17,980 bases of DNA, from positions 1 to 17,980 of the forward strand of contig JALLAP010001788.1 in the NCBI GenBank assembly GCA_036939355.1, read 5' to 3'. The position numbers and the translations under genes are program-made. Below are positions 7,588-17,980 of this stretch, piece after piece. Position 1 is the first letter of the stretch. Each line of letters opens with the position of its first letter. The notes under the pieces are model-generated. The model was not told where the DNA came from. It was given only the letters and a program-made list of their open reading frames with translations, and did no database searches. Source of the DNA: Thalassiosira profunda. Taxonomy: Eukaryota > Bacillariophyta > Thalassiosirophyceae > Thalassiosirales > Thalassiosiraceae.

Positions 7588-10500
7588 ATGGCGTCGACCG
7601 CCACCTCCGAAAGCACCTTCTTCGCGGAGCGGGACGAGGCCTTCGGCCTGATCGATCTCCTCTCCGCGCCGCCGGCCTCGGCCTCCTCGCCGACCTCCTC
7701 TGCCGACGGGCCCGCATTCAGTGCGACGCCCGACGAGGCGTTGTCGAAGCTCCGGTCGATATTGGACAAGTATTTGGAATGCCCGACCCTCCTCGATCCG
7801 CATCTGGAGGGAATGGTCCGGAGATTGAGCCTGCCGGCCCGGGACATTGTGCGGGAATTGTTTTTGTTGCAATCTGCAAGTGGCGTTGGCGATGGGCGTG
7901 CCAATGACGCGGGGGAAAGCAACGGGGCCCAAAAGGATGATGCCGTGCACAAGCTCGATACTCTGATGCATTTGTTCTCGGCAACCTACGCGATATCCAA
8001 GGTGCGGGGGCGCAAGTACATCCAACGATTGATGCCGCACGAGGCGGCGGATGTGGAGCCGGTCCTTGTGATGCTGCGGTGGTTCGGATGGATGGAGAGC
8101 CGGGAGAGGCCAGGCAACGGGGCTGATTCATCAACGGATCATGCAATGCCCGATGTCATCAGGGAGTTTCAGAAGAAACAAAAGAGCCTCGGAGACAACG
8201 CAGAGGCAAAGGGCTGGGAATCGGTGCACACCCTCCTGACGTGGCTGGGCATCCTCGGCCTCGTCCCCTTTGACTTGCATACGATCGATTCGTCGTTGGG
8301 GAGTCAACTAACTGTCAATGAGGGCAACGACATCAATGCTACACCAACGACCCTGGTACAGTCGATTCTTGCCACGTCTGCATCTCACTTGGGCGACTTC
8401 GGCGCCACGAGGGAAACTGCCGCTGCGTGCCTGGCCTCTCTGCTATCGCGCCCGGACCTCGAACACTCGGAGCTCGAGGGGTTCGTGAACTGGTCAGCTC
8501 ACATTATGTACTGGTTTCGGACAACGAAAAAGATGAGCGAGAATGGTGATGGCAAGATGCTGCTTCCGATGCCAAAGGAACCGCCGTCAATATTTCTCAT
8601 CATGGGAGTGCTGCAGACGCTCGCTGCCATTTTCAAGACGGGGCATCGTTCCAATCTCCTTTCAACTCGACAAAAGTTACGTGGCATCGAAGGGCTGTGG
8701 GAGCAATGCATTCTCGTGGCCGAGGGATCGGCTGTTAGCGGCTCCATGATCCTCAGAAAATTGCTGGTGAAGCTCTTCGCGCGGGTAGGCTGTGCGTATT
8801 TGCCTCCGAGAGTCGCTGCCTGGAGGTACCAACGCGGCAAACGGTCGTTGGTGGAGAATCTGCAGAAAGGCAGCGTCTCTGAACCGCAAGCTGAATCCGG
8901 GGTCAGCGCAAACGGGGGTTCCAACGGTGAATCACACTCTGCAATCGACGATCTCTTCCCAATACCCGACCAAGTCGAAGATGCGATGGACCAGCTCCTC
9001 CGCTCTTTGACGGATTCCGCCACCATCGTTCGATGGTCGGCCGCCAAGGGCATTGGGCGTCTCACGGAGCGGCTGCCCGCCATCTGCGCCGACGACGTCC
9101 TCGATGCCATCCTCCAGACATGCGCGGACTTCGAGCAGGATCGGGCGTGGCACGGAGCGTGCCTGGCCCTGGCGGAACTGGCGAGGCGGGGGCTGCTGCT
9201 TCCAGAACGGCTTGTCGAGGTGGTACCCATTCTCGTGCAGGCCATTGGATACGATGTTCGTCGGGGGCAGCACAGCGTTGGGGCTCACGTCCGCGACGCT
9301 GCTTGTTATTTGTGTTGGGTGAGTGATATCTAGCTGGCTTATTCATTGCTTGTCCGGGCAATCTCACGAACTGTCTTATGGTAGGCCTTTGCGAGGGCGT
9401 ACTCGCCATCTGTTTTGAGGCCGCACGTGAAAGAGTTGAGCGCCGCGCTTGTGTTGGCCAGCTTGTTCGACAGGGAGGTGAACTGTCGACGGGCCGCCAG
9501 TGCCGCATTTCAGGAGAGTGTTGGAAGGCAGGGCGCAGACAATTTCCCGCACGGGATCGCCATCTTGACGACTGCGGACTATTACTCATTGGGAAATCGG
9601 AACGAGGCCTTCACAACCTTGGCCCTAGACATCGCCAGGTTTGAGGAGTACCAGACACCGATCATTCGCCACCTGAGCCAAGTGAAGTTGATCCACTGGG
9701 ATGTGGAGGTCCGGTCGTTGGCATCGAAATCGCTCTCGCGCATTACCAGGCTGAATCCTCAGTTTGTCGCCACGAGCATCTTGCCGAAGCTGCTAGACCA
9801 GTGCTTTCATGATGACCTCGTGGTGAGGCACGGCTCCCTCCTCGGAGTGGCAGAGATAGTGTTGGCGTTCGGAGAAGCCAACCTCGTGCGGCAAGGAAAT
9901 GTACTGAATGACGATGCTAAGTCCCAGATCGCCGAGCTGGTGCCATCGATTGAAAAGGCAAGACTCTATCGCGGGCGCGGAGGAGAGATTATGCGCTCAG
10001 CTGCCTGTCGCATGATTGAGTGCGTCTCTTCTGCCAACCTTCCATTGACAGTCAAGCAACAGGTGTGTGTAGGATTGCTGGTTTGCGTACTTGTTGCCAA
10101 CTGATCCTAACTTGTTTGCTGGATACATTACTCGTCTAGGTCCGTCTGTTGGATTCGGTGGATGCCTGCCTAGTGCACCCAAACGAGGACATACAACAAA
10201 GTGCGGCTCTGGCGTTGAATACCCTCCTTACGCGATACTTTCCCGTCAGTAGCAAGGGACCATCCGAACGGCTTCAAGGCCGCGTCGTCGACAAATACAT
10301 CTCCATCGTCCGAAATGAGGACAATCCTGCAGCCACGCGTGGTTTTTCCCTCGCTTTGGGGTATCTCCCAGCAAAGTTGCTTGCGCCGAGCTCTCAGGTT
10401 CTAGACTCGGTTCTCGGCTGCCTCTCTGACTCGGCCAAAAGAGACAGCCTCGTTGGCGGAGAAGGCGACGCAGAGACTCGGCGAAATGCCGTCAAGTCAC

Positions 10501-12023
10501 TTGTGAATATCTGCAAAACAGTGGGCATTTGCAAGACCTCTTCTTCAGCAGATGACGCAGCGACTTGTCCGATCCACCACCTGACGAAAGACCAAACGGA
10601 TCGAGTATTCGACACACTCCTTGCGGCGATGGAAGATTACAACACCGATCGACGCGGCGACGTCGGCTCGTGGTGTAGAATTGCGGCAATGGACGGGCTG
10701 ACAAGTCTCGCAATGCTGGCAATTGATGCATCGACCACCTTTCCTCATTCAACGGGTCCAGATCTTGATGTTGATGGCATTGTTGCCCCACCCTTTGACA
10801 AGCGGCTTGAGTTCCTCGCATCACGGGCGGTTGACGATGCCGAAAGCGACAACTGCAGGGACACCTTTTTTGACGAACGATTGTGCCGCTCCATTCTGGG
10901 CGCTCTGCTGAAGCAACTCGCCGAAAAGCTCGACGTCGTGCGCTCAAAAGCTGGCGAATGCCTCGAGAGGCTTCTTGCGAGTCAAACGCCGCGTCTGCCA
11001 TTTGTTCCCCACCGACGCATCCTGATCCAAGCTTTGGGCCTCGATGGACGAGGCAAAAATTGGGCCGATCCAGCCCTGACGTTCCCTTTGCTCATGAAAA
11101 CAGTCAACATTGAAGACTTCACAGAGCCCATTATCTCTGGAGTTGTGGTAAGCGTAGGCGGTTTGACCGAGAGCGTCTCGAAGAGCGCCAGCGCCTCTCT
11201 CTTCGAGTGGATTCGAGGTTTGAGGATCGCAAAGGCGACTCCGAAACTCTTTCGCATGGGTGAAGGTAAGTTTGGCATACTTTGTTGGCGCAGGCATGTT
11301 TGTTTGAGTGTGCTGAACAGCCAATGCTCTTCATCTGCCCAGTCTTCCTTGGCCTGTTCAAGAGACACAAGAGGAACGGTCGGGTGTTGCTTCCTCTCCT
11401 CTCTACTCTTGATAAACTACTGACCCACGGCTACCTCGACGAGCTACTGACTGCCCAGAATGGGACCTTCCTTCGCAACTTGGTCGCCTGCCTCTCTAAC
11501 GAGGCGAAGGGCTGCAGCGACGTCAAGCGCCTCTTGTCCATCGTCGGGGTCTCGCTGAACCTCCTTCAGCCTCACCTTGAAACCCATGCAGTGGTGAGTG
11601 CACGGTTGTGTCCCGTTGCTTCCTTGTCGAGTACGTCTTACCTCAGGTGTTTTGAACCACCTCACTTTGCAGATGCAAAAGGAGACTCTTCCTTTCGTGA
11701 TGGCGATGCTCCTGAACCGCTTCCCCCGCGTCCGACGCTATACGGCCGAGCAGTTGTATGTAAAATTTGCAGAAGATGGAGACGCGCTGTTTGGCGACCA
11801 CGGACGCCTCGAGGAGGCCAACCAACTCCTTTTGAGTACAGTGTGGCACGAGGAACGAGATCCAGAGGGCAAGCTCACCGAGACCAGGAATCGCATTGCA
11901 GACTTGCTCGACATTCCTCTGGCGACCGATGTGAGGGATGTGAAGATAGGAAAAAGAGCCACGACAAGATCTGCCCCCAAAGATGAATTCGAGAGCTACG
12001 CCTCCCTCTTGGCCGATGCATGA
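7588..12023 (+). CDS. TBCD: Tubulin-folding cofactor D (TBCD), five exons
   Basis: TBCD captures beta-tubulin released from prefoldin/CCT and, with cofactors E and C, assembles the alpha/beta heterodimer in the cytosol. Exons are 7588-9318, 9385-10062, 10140-11265, 11343-11593 and 11673-12023. Introns are 66, 77, 77 and 79 bp, all GT-AG, with CCTAAC in the second. The spliced product is about 1378 residues, somewhat longer than the roughly 1200 of animal TBCD. HEAT-like helices run throughout. Near-identical family blocks are VRWSAAKGIGRLTERLP (about 480-496), RAWHGACLALAELARRGLLLP (about 519-539), VRDAACYLCW joined across intron 1 to AFARAY, NCRRAASAAFQE (about 610), VVSVGGLTESV, and the C-terminal LLNRFPRVRRYTAEQLY. 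The start at 7588 is the first ATG in a frame that is otherwise open upstream only through a GTG; its context AACAATGG is good. The gene ends 101 bp from the convergent IQ-protein gene. Confidence 0.95.
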
Positions 12024-12052
12024 AGCAGTAGATATCATAACACACATGTGAA

Positions 12053-12058
12053 TTTATT
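12053..12058 (-). promoter_or_regulatory. Candidate polyadenylation signal AATAAA for the IQ-protein gene
   Basis: Read on the minus strand, AATAAA lies 67 bp beyond the stop codon of the large IQ protein, in the gap to the convergent TBCD gene. It is the only exact hexamer in that gap. Confidence 0.4.
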
Positions 12059-12124
12059 CATTTAGATGGAAAGGTTGATTGCTAAGAGGGCAACTTCCAG
12101 ACTGTACCGTGTACTGAGTCTGGC

Positions 12125-15100
12125 TCAGAATTTCCTTGACGAACCTGTCGGCAGCCTGGGCTGGCTGCCGGCCGCTTTCGCTCCCCACATTGCCTTGATC
12201 GAGTCTATGCGGCTAGCGTCGATCTCTTTTTCGGGGTCCCATCCCCGTGGCTCGCTATGAACTGGAAGACTCGAAGACTTCGCTTCAGAGTCGCTCTTCT
12301 GGGGCGATGACTTCGCTTCAGACTTCTCCCGTTGTTGTTGCATCATAAGCTCAAACTTGCCAGGAGGCCTGGCCTGGGGCAGTGGTTTCGCTTCCTTCGG
12401 CAACAATGTCTTGCCCGTAGATTGGGACTCCTTCAGAGAAGAAGGCGGCGCCACACTAGGAGCACTACGCGGGGACTCCTTGGTAGACAATTGTTGTTGC
12501 ATCAGACTCTCAAACCTGCCAGTAGATCTGCGCACCCCTTCAGGTGGCGAAGGGGGGTTTGTAGGCGGCAGGGGAGCCGCTGTAACGCTCGAACTGGGAG
12601 GCTCTTTGGTAGACAACTGTTTCTGCATGAGACTCTCAAACCGGCCAGGAGATCTAGCTTGAGGCAATTGCGTCGCATCTTCAAGAGACGATGGTTTGTT
12701 TGTAGGCAGAGCCTGCTGCCGAGGGGAAGCCGCATCAACAGTGGGCTGCTCCTTAGTGGCCAATTGTTTTTGCATCAGGCTCTCGAACCTGCCAGGAGGT
12801 TGCGTGGCAGGCGATGGCGGCTTCGCAGGCTGAACTTGCTGCCGAGGTGCAGCCACCACCGCACTGGGGGGCTCCTTGGCGGACCGTTTCTTGCGCAGCA
12901 GGCGCTCGAATCGGCCAGGAGGCTTTGATTGGGGTTTCGACACAGGAGGGGGTGGTGCCTTGGCTTTGGATTGAGCTTGCTGCCGGTAGGAAGTCTTTTT
13001 CCGGGAGACGGTTGTTTGCGCCGCAGTGGGGACGCCAAGTTGGGGCTCGTTGGCAGCCTTCTTGCTCATCATGCGCTCAAATCTGCCTGGAGGCTTGGAT
13101 TGGGGCTGTTGCGTCGCTCTTTCAGAGGAGAGCGCTTGGTTTGTAGACGGAACTTGCTTCTGAGGGACGCTCGTTGGTGCCGTCCTTGAGTCTTGACGCC
13201 CTTGCTCGGCATGTTCCATCTTTTTGCGCATCATGAGCTCGAATCTGCCGGGAGCCTTGGGCGCGTCTGAGCTGGCAATTGCTGCCTGAGCCTGTCGTTT
13301 CTTAGCGGCTTGTTGTTCCAATTGCTTCCGGAGCCTGGCAGCTTCTGCGCGGCGTTCCCGAGCAGCCAGCTCTGCTCGTTCTCGAGCAGCCTGCTCCCGG
13401 CGTTCCCGCGCAGCCAGCGCTAGGGCAGCTTGTTCCTGTGCAGCCTGCTCAATGTCTGCGACAGGCGTCGCCGTCTGATCGTCGAGCTCCTGGGCGGCAT
13501 CGTCTACTACATGAGCACTGGCATCGTTCTCTGACCGTTGCCGTTCTTGTTCGGTACGCTCCAACTGTTCAATCCGCTCTTGTTCATCGCGCTCCAACTG
13601 TTTCGCCCGTTCTAGTTCAGCGCGCTCCATTTCTTTGCGAAGGAGGGCATAATTCCTGATTGGCTTGGGCTTTGGACGTCCTCTTGGCTGTCGCCCCCTC
13701 GCTACTGGACCCGGACGCGCCCCTGACGACTGCTGTTCCGCGCGAAGACGAAGGAGTTCGAAACGTGTCAGAGGCTTCTTCCGAGGCTTCTTCCGAACTA
13801 GATACCTTCGAACCAGCGACTGCACAACCACCGCAACGTAGTTTCGAAGAATCCACCACTTGTAGATGGAAGTATTGATCAACGCCACACTCTTCTGCAA
13901 CTGCGCGTATTCCTCCTTCGCCGCATTCTTTCGTGCAACCGTTTGGATGCGAATGGAGGCCTCTCGCTGGCGAAGGAAGGAGGTTCGAGCCGCGACCTCG
14001 CGAGCACGTGTCTGCAGCACCGTGGCAGCGTCTCTTCGTTCAGAGAGCCAGATTTTGGCAACAATCTGAAGCAAGTCCACACGCATCATGAGCTGATTGT
14101 ACTTTCTCCTCTCGGAATTCATTCGGATGAAGGCTTGAATGCGCATGCTCGCCCACAGCTTGCGAGAAAGGTCGGCATAGGCCACCCTGAGACGAACAAG
14201 TGACTGAACCACAACGATGTTGCTCAGCGCTTGCTTGTATCGTCTTCTCTGCACAATCATTCGGGCCAAGGCTTGAATGCAAACGCATGACTCCCGATGC
14301 CAGGCGAAGTACAAGCGAGCAATGGACCCACGAGTACGGGCCTGCAGCACGGTGGCTGCCTGTCTCCTGGCGGATAGCCAGCTCTGAGCGAACATCTGAA
14401 GACGGATCACATTGACAACGGTTTGCCAGTATTTCATCCTCGATGCAGACATTCGTGCAACTGCTTGGATGCGGGTTGCCGCTTCTTGCTGGCGAGAGAG
14501 TGATGCGCGAACCTTCCATTTGCGGGCATGCGATTGTAGCAACGTCGCGGCCTGGAGGCGCTTCAGTTGAAGCATCGTTGCCTCGAATTCAGCCAGCAAC
14601 TCGTCTCGCTCAAGCTTCCTCTCGTCTAAGCAACGAGCCAGCCACTTGCGCGCGCAAGCTTGAATGGTAAGTGATGCACGAATCTTGTCTGCTCGAGATT
14701 TCACCGCAACCCAACTGTCCCTCCAAAGACGTTGAATCTTCACAGCCGATACCACGGACTGCAGCTTCAGAGNTCACCGCAACCCAACTGTCCCTCCAAA
14801 GACGTTGAATCTTCACAGCCGATACCACGGACTGCAGCTTCAGAGAGACAGATATGCACTCATCAGCCAGTTGGTTCTTGATTCGCCTCGTCCCACTCGC
14901 AACGAGAAGCATCATCGGTCGAGGACGATCCCTAATCTTCTGAACAGTGTCTTCAAAGCCTTCCGACGTGATGGGCGACTTCAAGTTCACGCCGGCAGCC
15001 TTCAGGACCAAATCCCCAGGCTCAATAGTTCCATCAGGGACAAGGGAGGAAATGACAGAAGCGGTGGGCTCATACAATGCGGTGGAGAGGACCCGCACGA

Positions 15101-17900
15101 AGCCATCCTTGCCCCGGTGTAGGTCGATGCCCAGATCAGCCGCATAGAACGTTGCTGTTCGTTGATCTGTGTACAGCTGTCCAGTTTCCACCCAGATCGT
15201 CCGGAGGAAGGTTTGAATGACGACAGACTTTTCCTGCTGGCGGTGGTAACGTCGTTGTTGCTGCTGCGCTCGAACAAGTGCCTGCAGTTTGGAAGCGTGC
15301 TTCCTCACGAACTTCCAAGGCGTGGCACTCAGCGCCTTTCGCCACAGCCGCTGAATCACGGTGGTAGCGAGCCCAGCTCGCTTCAGCTTGGACATCGCCT
15401 GCTTTTGACGGACGAAGGATTGGATGACAATGGCCTTTTCCCGTTGTTGGGCCAGTTGCCGAGATATGAGCCTGCCTCTGACTAACGCCTGGATTTTGGC
15501 AGCAGAGGACCTCTGCAGCAGGAATTGACGACGAGCAAGGCATTTTCTCCACACGGCTTGAACGTAAACGACGGCAAACTTGTCCCAAGTCACCCGTTCC
15601 TCTTTCTCCTCCTGCTGCTTGTCCCCTCGATCTAGAGCACTGAAAATCTTGAAGCGATTGTGCAGGAGAGCCTCGTCACGCTTTAGGACTCGATACGCCT
15701 GCGCTTTCTTCCTCAAACCAATGACAGGTCTGCAGGCAATGTAGGCACACCAACTGGCTTCGATCATCATTGCATTGAATGCGTGGACCTCAGCCTCCTC
15801 ATCTGTCTGGTCGCCGATCATCATCGCCAAGCCATCGAGCATCGTGTCGAACTCTGACGACTCTGCTTTGATTTTGGCATCCCTCTCCTTTGCGATTCTG
15901 TCCTGCCTGGCCTTCTCGGCTCGGGCAGCCCCGACAGTTTTCTTCGCGCGGCAACATCGCAAGAAGCACTGCATCCTTACAATGGCAATCAGGGTGCATT
16001 GGAACGTTGCCTTGGCATGTTTCTTGCGCACGAATGTCTGAATGACTGTCGCAGCTGCTGAAGACTGGGCTATGACTGCAGACTGTGTCCTCGCTCTCTG
16101 TCTTCCGTACTCGCGGAGCTGCATCCAGCCGCGGACAAACGCCTGAATCCTGACGACCGAGTGGATAATCTTCAGGTGATCCACTTCCACCTGCCCCATA
16201 TCGGGCTCGTCTTCGTCCTTCAGGGAAGTACTCAGCATCTCAGCATCCGCTTCGTCGAACATCGTCCGTTTCTCAGTCTCGACGAACAGCTCGCCCTCAA
16301 CTTCATGCTGCTGCTTCAGCGCTGCAGCGACCATGGCGTAATCCAAGTCGCTTGCCATGCTCAGCACATCCTCTTCGCTTTCGCTCCTGACGCTGGACCA
16401 CCCACTGACCATGCTCTGGTTCTTCAGATAGGCTGTGCTGCCATCAGACGAGTCGTTCTCCAATTCCTCGATGCGATCCTCCAATTCATTGATGGTCGTT
16501 TTGAGCTCAAACCATTCTGGGGAGTACGTCGTCGCCCGCTCGATCTCCTTGACAGCTTGGTCGCGTTTTTGGAGGAGATCCTCGATGGCGATGGACATCT
16601 GATACTCCTGGCTGTTGGGGTCCTCGTCCTCGACGCTTCGTCCGTCGATCGCCATCTGGTAAATGTTCTGAGGTGCATTGCCTCTGTGGGAAGCCAGAGG
16701 AGAGGTGCTGTGGTACGGCGAAAGGCACTGGGTGGACGCAACATCGCCGCTCGAACTGGACGTAGGATAAGGCGAGAGCCTCCCGCCAACAGGCATGGGG
16801 GAGGGGCTGCGAGGGCTGCGGGTCAGACGCTCAGGCGAAATGCGACGAATCTGTGGGGACGACGGGTGGTGCTTTCGTCCCCTTTTCGCCTCCTTCTGCT
16901 TGTTCCTTTTCTTCGTTGCTTTGTCCTCTCTCTTATCAGTGCCCTTCGCCTCGTCCTTACTCTGCGAAAACAGTCGGTCCGGTTCCCTTTGTTTGATGCT
17001 CGGGCGAGACACAACCTCGATTTCCCTTGGCGTGTCCTGGGGTGGAGCACGCCGTCGATTCTGAGGCGCGTCGGCGAGAGACTTCCCAAGGAGGGTGGCG
17101 ATGGGGTGAGGGATCGTCACGGGGCCCTCGTCCAAAGAAATGCTCATCTGCACCAGCTCGTCCTTCAACTCGAACCACTCGTCGCTAAATTTGGGCAGCG
17201 TCTTTAGCTCCTCTTGCTTCTGTTCGTACTCCAGGCGCATACGAGGGTCCTCGGGCATGGTGCCGGGAGAGAGCGGGGTTAGGTCCATTTGGGCAGGCCT
17301 CGCCCTCTTTCCCTTCCCTTTTTCTTTTGCAGCATGCCCCCCTTTCCTCTCTCCAAAGAACACCGTTTCTGGGACCTCGGCCCTAACAGTTCCATTGACA
17401 TCTGTTTCCCCGATGGCACCATCGTCAACCTCGCCTTGCCTTTGGTTATCAGATTCATCAAGCGTTGGGCTAACCACTTCGATTGGGGAAGCGCCTCCCC
17501 CGACGTAGAAATGCAAATCTCGATCCTCCTTGGCCGCTTCCAACTCCTCGTTGGCGTTGTTCAGCCTCGTCTCGAGCGCAAACCACTGGTGGGTGTACTT
17601 TTTGATCTTGGACATTTCCAGGGAGAGGCGGATGCACTCGTTGTCGAGACGGGCAATGGTTTGATCGTCGTCAGTTGGAGAACCATTGGGTGACGACGCC
17701 TTCTGCTGCTTCTGATGCTGCACAACCTTCAGAACAGCTTTGGCAGCACTGTCCGAATCGGGGCTATTGGATGCAGAGTCGCTGGAGATAGATTTGGTGG
17801 AAGCCGTCCCGGACCCGGTAGAATTTACCCTTGCCATGTCACCATTCGAACCATCGTCGTCTACCCGCGACTGTTGTTTAGTTGCAATATTTTTGGGCAT
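12125..17900 (-). CDS. Giant IQ-motif / PDZ scaffold protein with WFxL and GRFE repeats, broken by one assembly join
   Basis: Counting the 72-bp duplication at 14773 once gives one intronless frame of about 1900 residues. Order of parts: a disordered N-terminal third with three WF(A/E)L helical motifs (Trp 106, 242, 463) and an SP-rich basic stretch (about 330-400); about nine IQ-like motifs (roughly 579-910, e.g. VVRIQAFVRGWMQL, AAKIQALVRGRL); a PDZ-like domain (about 920-1003: LGIDL, GF..V, GTIEPGDLVLKAAGVNL, IRDRPRPMMLLV); about 13 further IQ-like motifs (1022-1335); a Glu/Arg-rich likely single helix (about 1395-1510); seven GRFE repeats (1527-1830). IQ motifs bind calmodulin or related EF-hand proteins, so a calcium-regulated scaffold or cytoskeletal role is inferred. 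There is no myosin motor, kinase or CH domain. The ATG at 17900 is the first seen, but the frame stays open to the window edge, so the true start may be upstream. No known named protein is recognised. Confidence 0.82.
12340..13260 (-). repeat. Seven-copy GRFE peptide repeat region of the IQ protein
   Basis: Conserved cores (P-G-[RK]-F-E-x-[ML]-[ML]-x-[KQ]) have their Gly at residues about 1527, 1581, 1638, 1679, 1728, 1770 and 1823, spaced 41-57 residues. The linkers are rich in Pro, Ser, Gln and Lys and often carry KEPP or PQ..PP. The later copies are nearly identical (GRFESLMQKQL), which suggests recent duplication. The DNA of these copies is correspondingly similar. Confidence 0.85.
14701..14845. 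repeat. 72-bp direct repeat flanking a single N (assembly join 3)
   Basis: Bases 14701-14772 and 14774-14845 are identical around N at 14773. They encode the IQ motif just after the PDZ-like domain. Two copies plus N shift the frame and split the large IQ protein into frames of 1105 and 876 codons. One copy joins them as WRDSWVAVKSRADK. It has the same length and layout as joins 1 and 2. Confidence 0.93.
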
Positions 17901-17980
17901 CGTGCTGTTCGCCTGCGCTCCAGCCAATACGCCCCCTAACGTCCAAGCTGCTTGGGGTGCACCATCTTTGGCAGCGCCAT

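Noticed and set aside
7298..7651. 117-codon ATG frame beginning with CPECPRC ahead of TBCD
   Set aside because: The Cys-rich start hinted at a zinc motif, but the rest is low-complexity Pro/Arg/Ala and it overlaps the TBCD start. At most it is an upstream ORF.
12332..12928. Plus-strand repetitive Arg/Leu-rich frame opposite the GRFE repeats
   Set aside because: The repetition is simply the antisense reading of the GRFE repeats.
16161..17207. 348-codon plus-strand frame antisense to the IQ protein
   Set aside because: It is a shadow of the sense gene. The translation is Leu/Arg-rich and without a recognisable domain, and the sense strand has IQ, PDZ and WFxL structure.

Overview
The window is nuclear DNA from a eukaryotic microbe. 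Seven protein-coding genes are packed with little space between them. Where introns occur they are short (66-79 bp), with GTGAGT/GTAAGT-type donors and CTAAC-like branch points. Start codons sit in reasonable contexts, coding DNA is GC-rich at third positions, and there is no bacterial operon structure. The DGAT2-type acyltransferase fragment carries the variant motifs I associate with ochrophyte (diatom/heterokont alga) relatives, so a stramenopile microalga is my best guess. The lineage is inferred, not proven.

Layout from left to right: (1) a METTL21-type protein lysine methyltransferase, 188-1177 (+). (2) The C-terminal half of a DGAT2-family acyltransferase, 1758-1210 (-), convergent with gene 1 and abutting gene 3 head to head with only 3 bp between them. 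(3) A membrane-anchored FAD monooxygenase resembling kynurenine 3-monooxygenase, 1762-3546 (+). (4) A three-exon transporter of the ArsJ type (MFS, organoarsenical efflux), 3839-5817 (+). (5) An ALG13-like glycosyltransferase subunit, 6888-5941 (-), whose serine-rich insert overlaps a second open frame that could encode a 63-residue two-helix membrane protein. (6) Tubulin-folding cofactor D, TBCD, five exons, 7588-12023 (+). (7) A very large intronless scaffold protein, 17900-12125 (-), with more than 20 IQ motifs split by a PDZ-like domain, three WFxL repeats near the N terminus and seven GRFE repeats near the C terminus. Its frame is open to the window edge, so its 5' end may lie outside.

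The assembly has three identical-style defects. A single N at 4898, 5522 and 14773 is flanked on both sides by the same 72 bp. This is what joining overlapping de Bruijn contigs (overlap k-1 = 72) with one placeholder N would produce. Each join adds 73 bases and shifts the frame. The transporter is broken twice and the IQ protein once. Treating each pair as one copy gives continuous proteins of about 565 and 1900 residues.

The genes do not form one pathway. They are unrelated housekeeping functions (translation-factor or chaperone methylation, lipid synthesis, oxidation, transport, N-glycan assembly, tubulin folding, a calmodulin-binding scaffold), as expected in a compact algal genome. The most unusual items are the eukaryotic ArsJ-like transporter with a six-cysteine insert, the IQ/PDZ/GRFE scaffold, the overlapping two-helix ORF in ALG13, and the acyltransferase lacking its HPHG half. 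I saw no tRNA, rRNA, CRISPR or mobile element.
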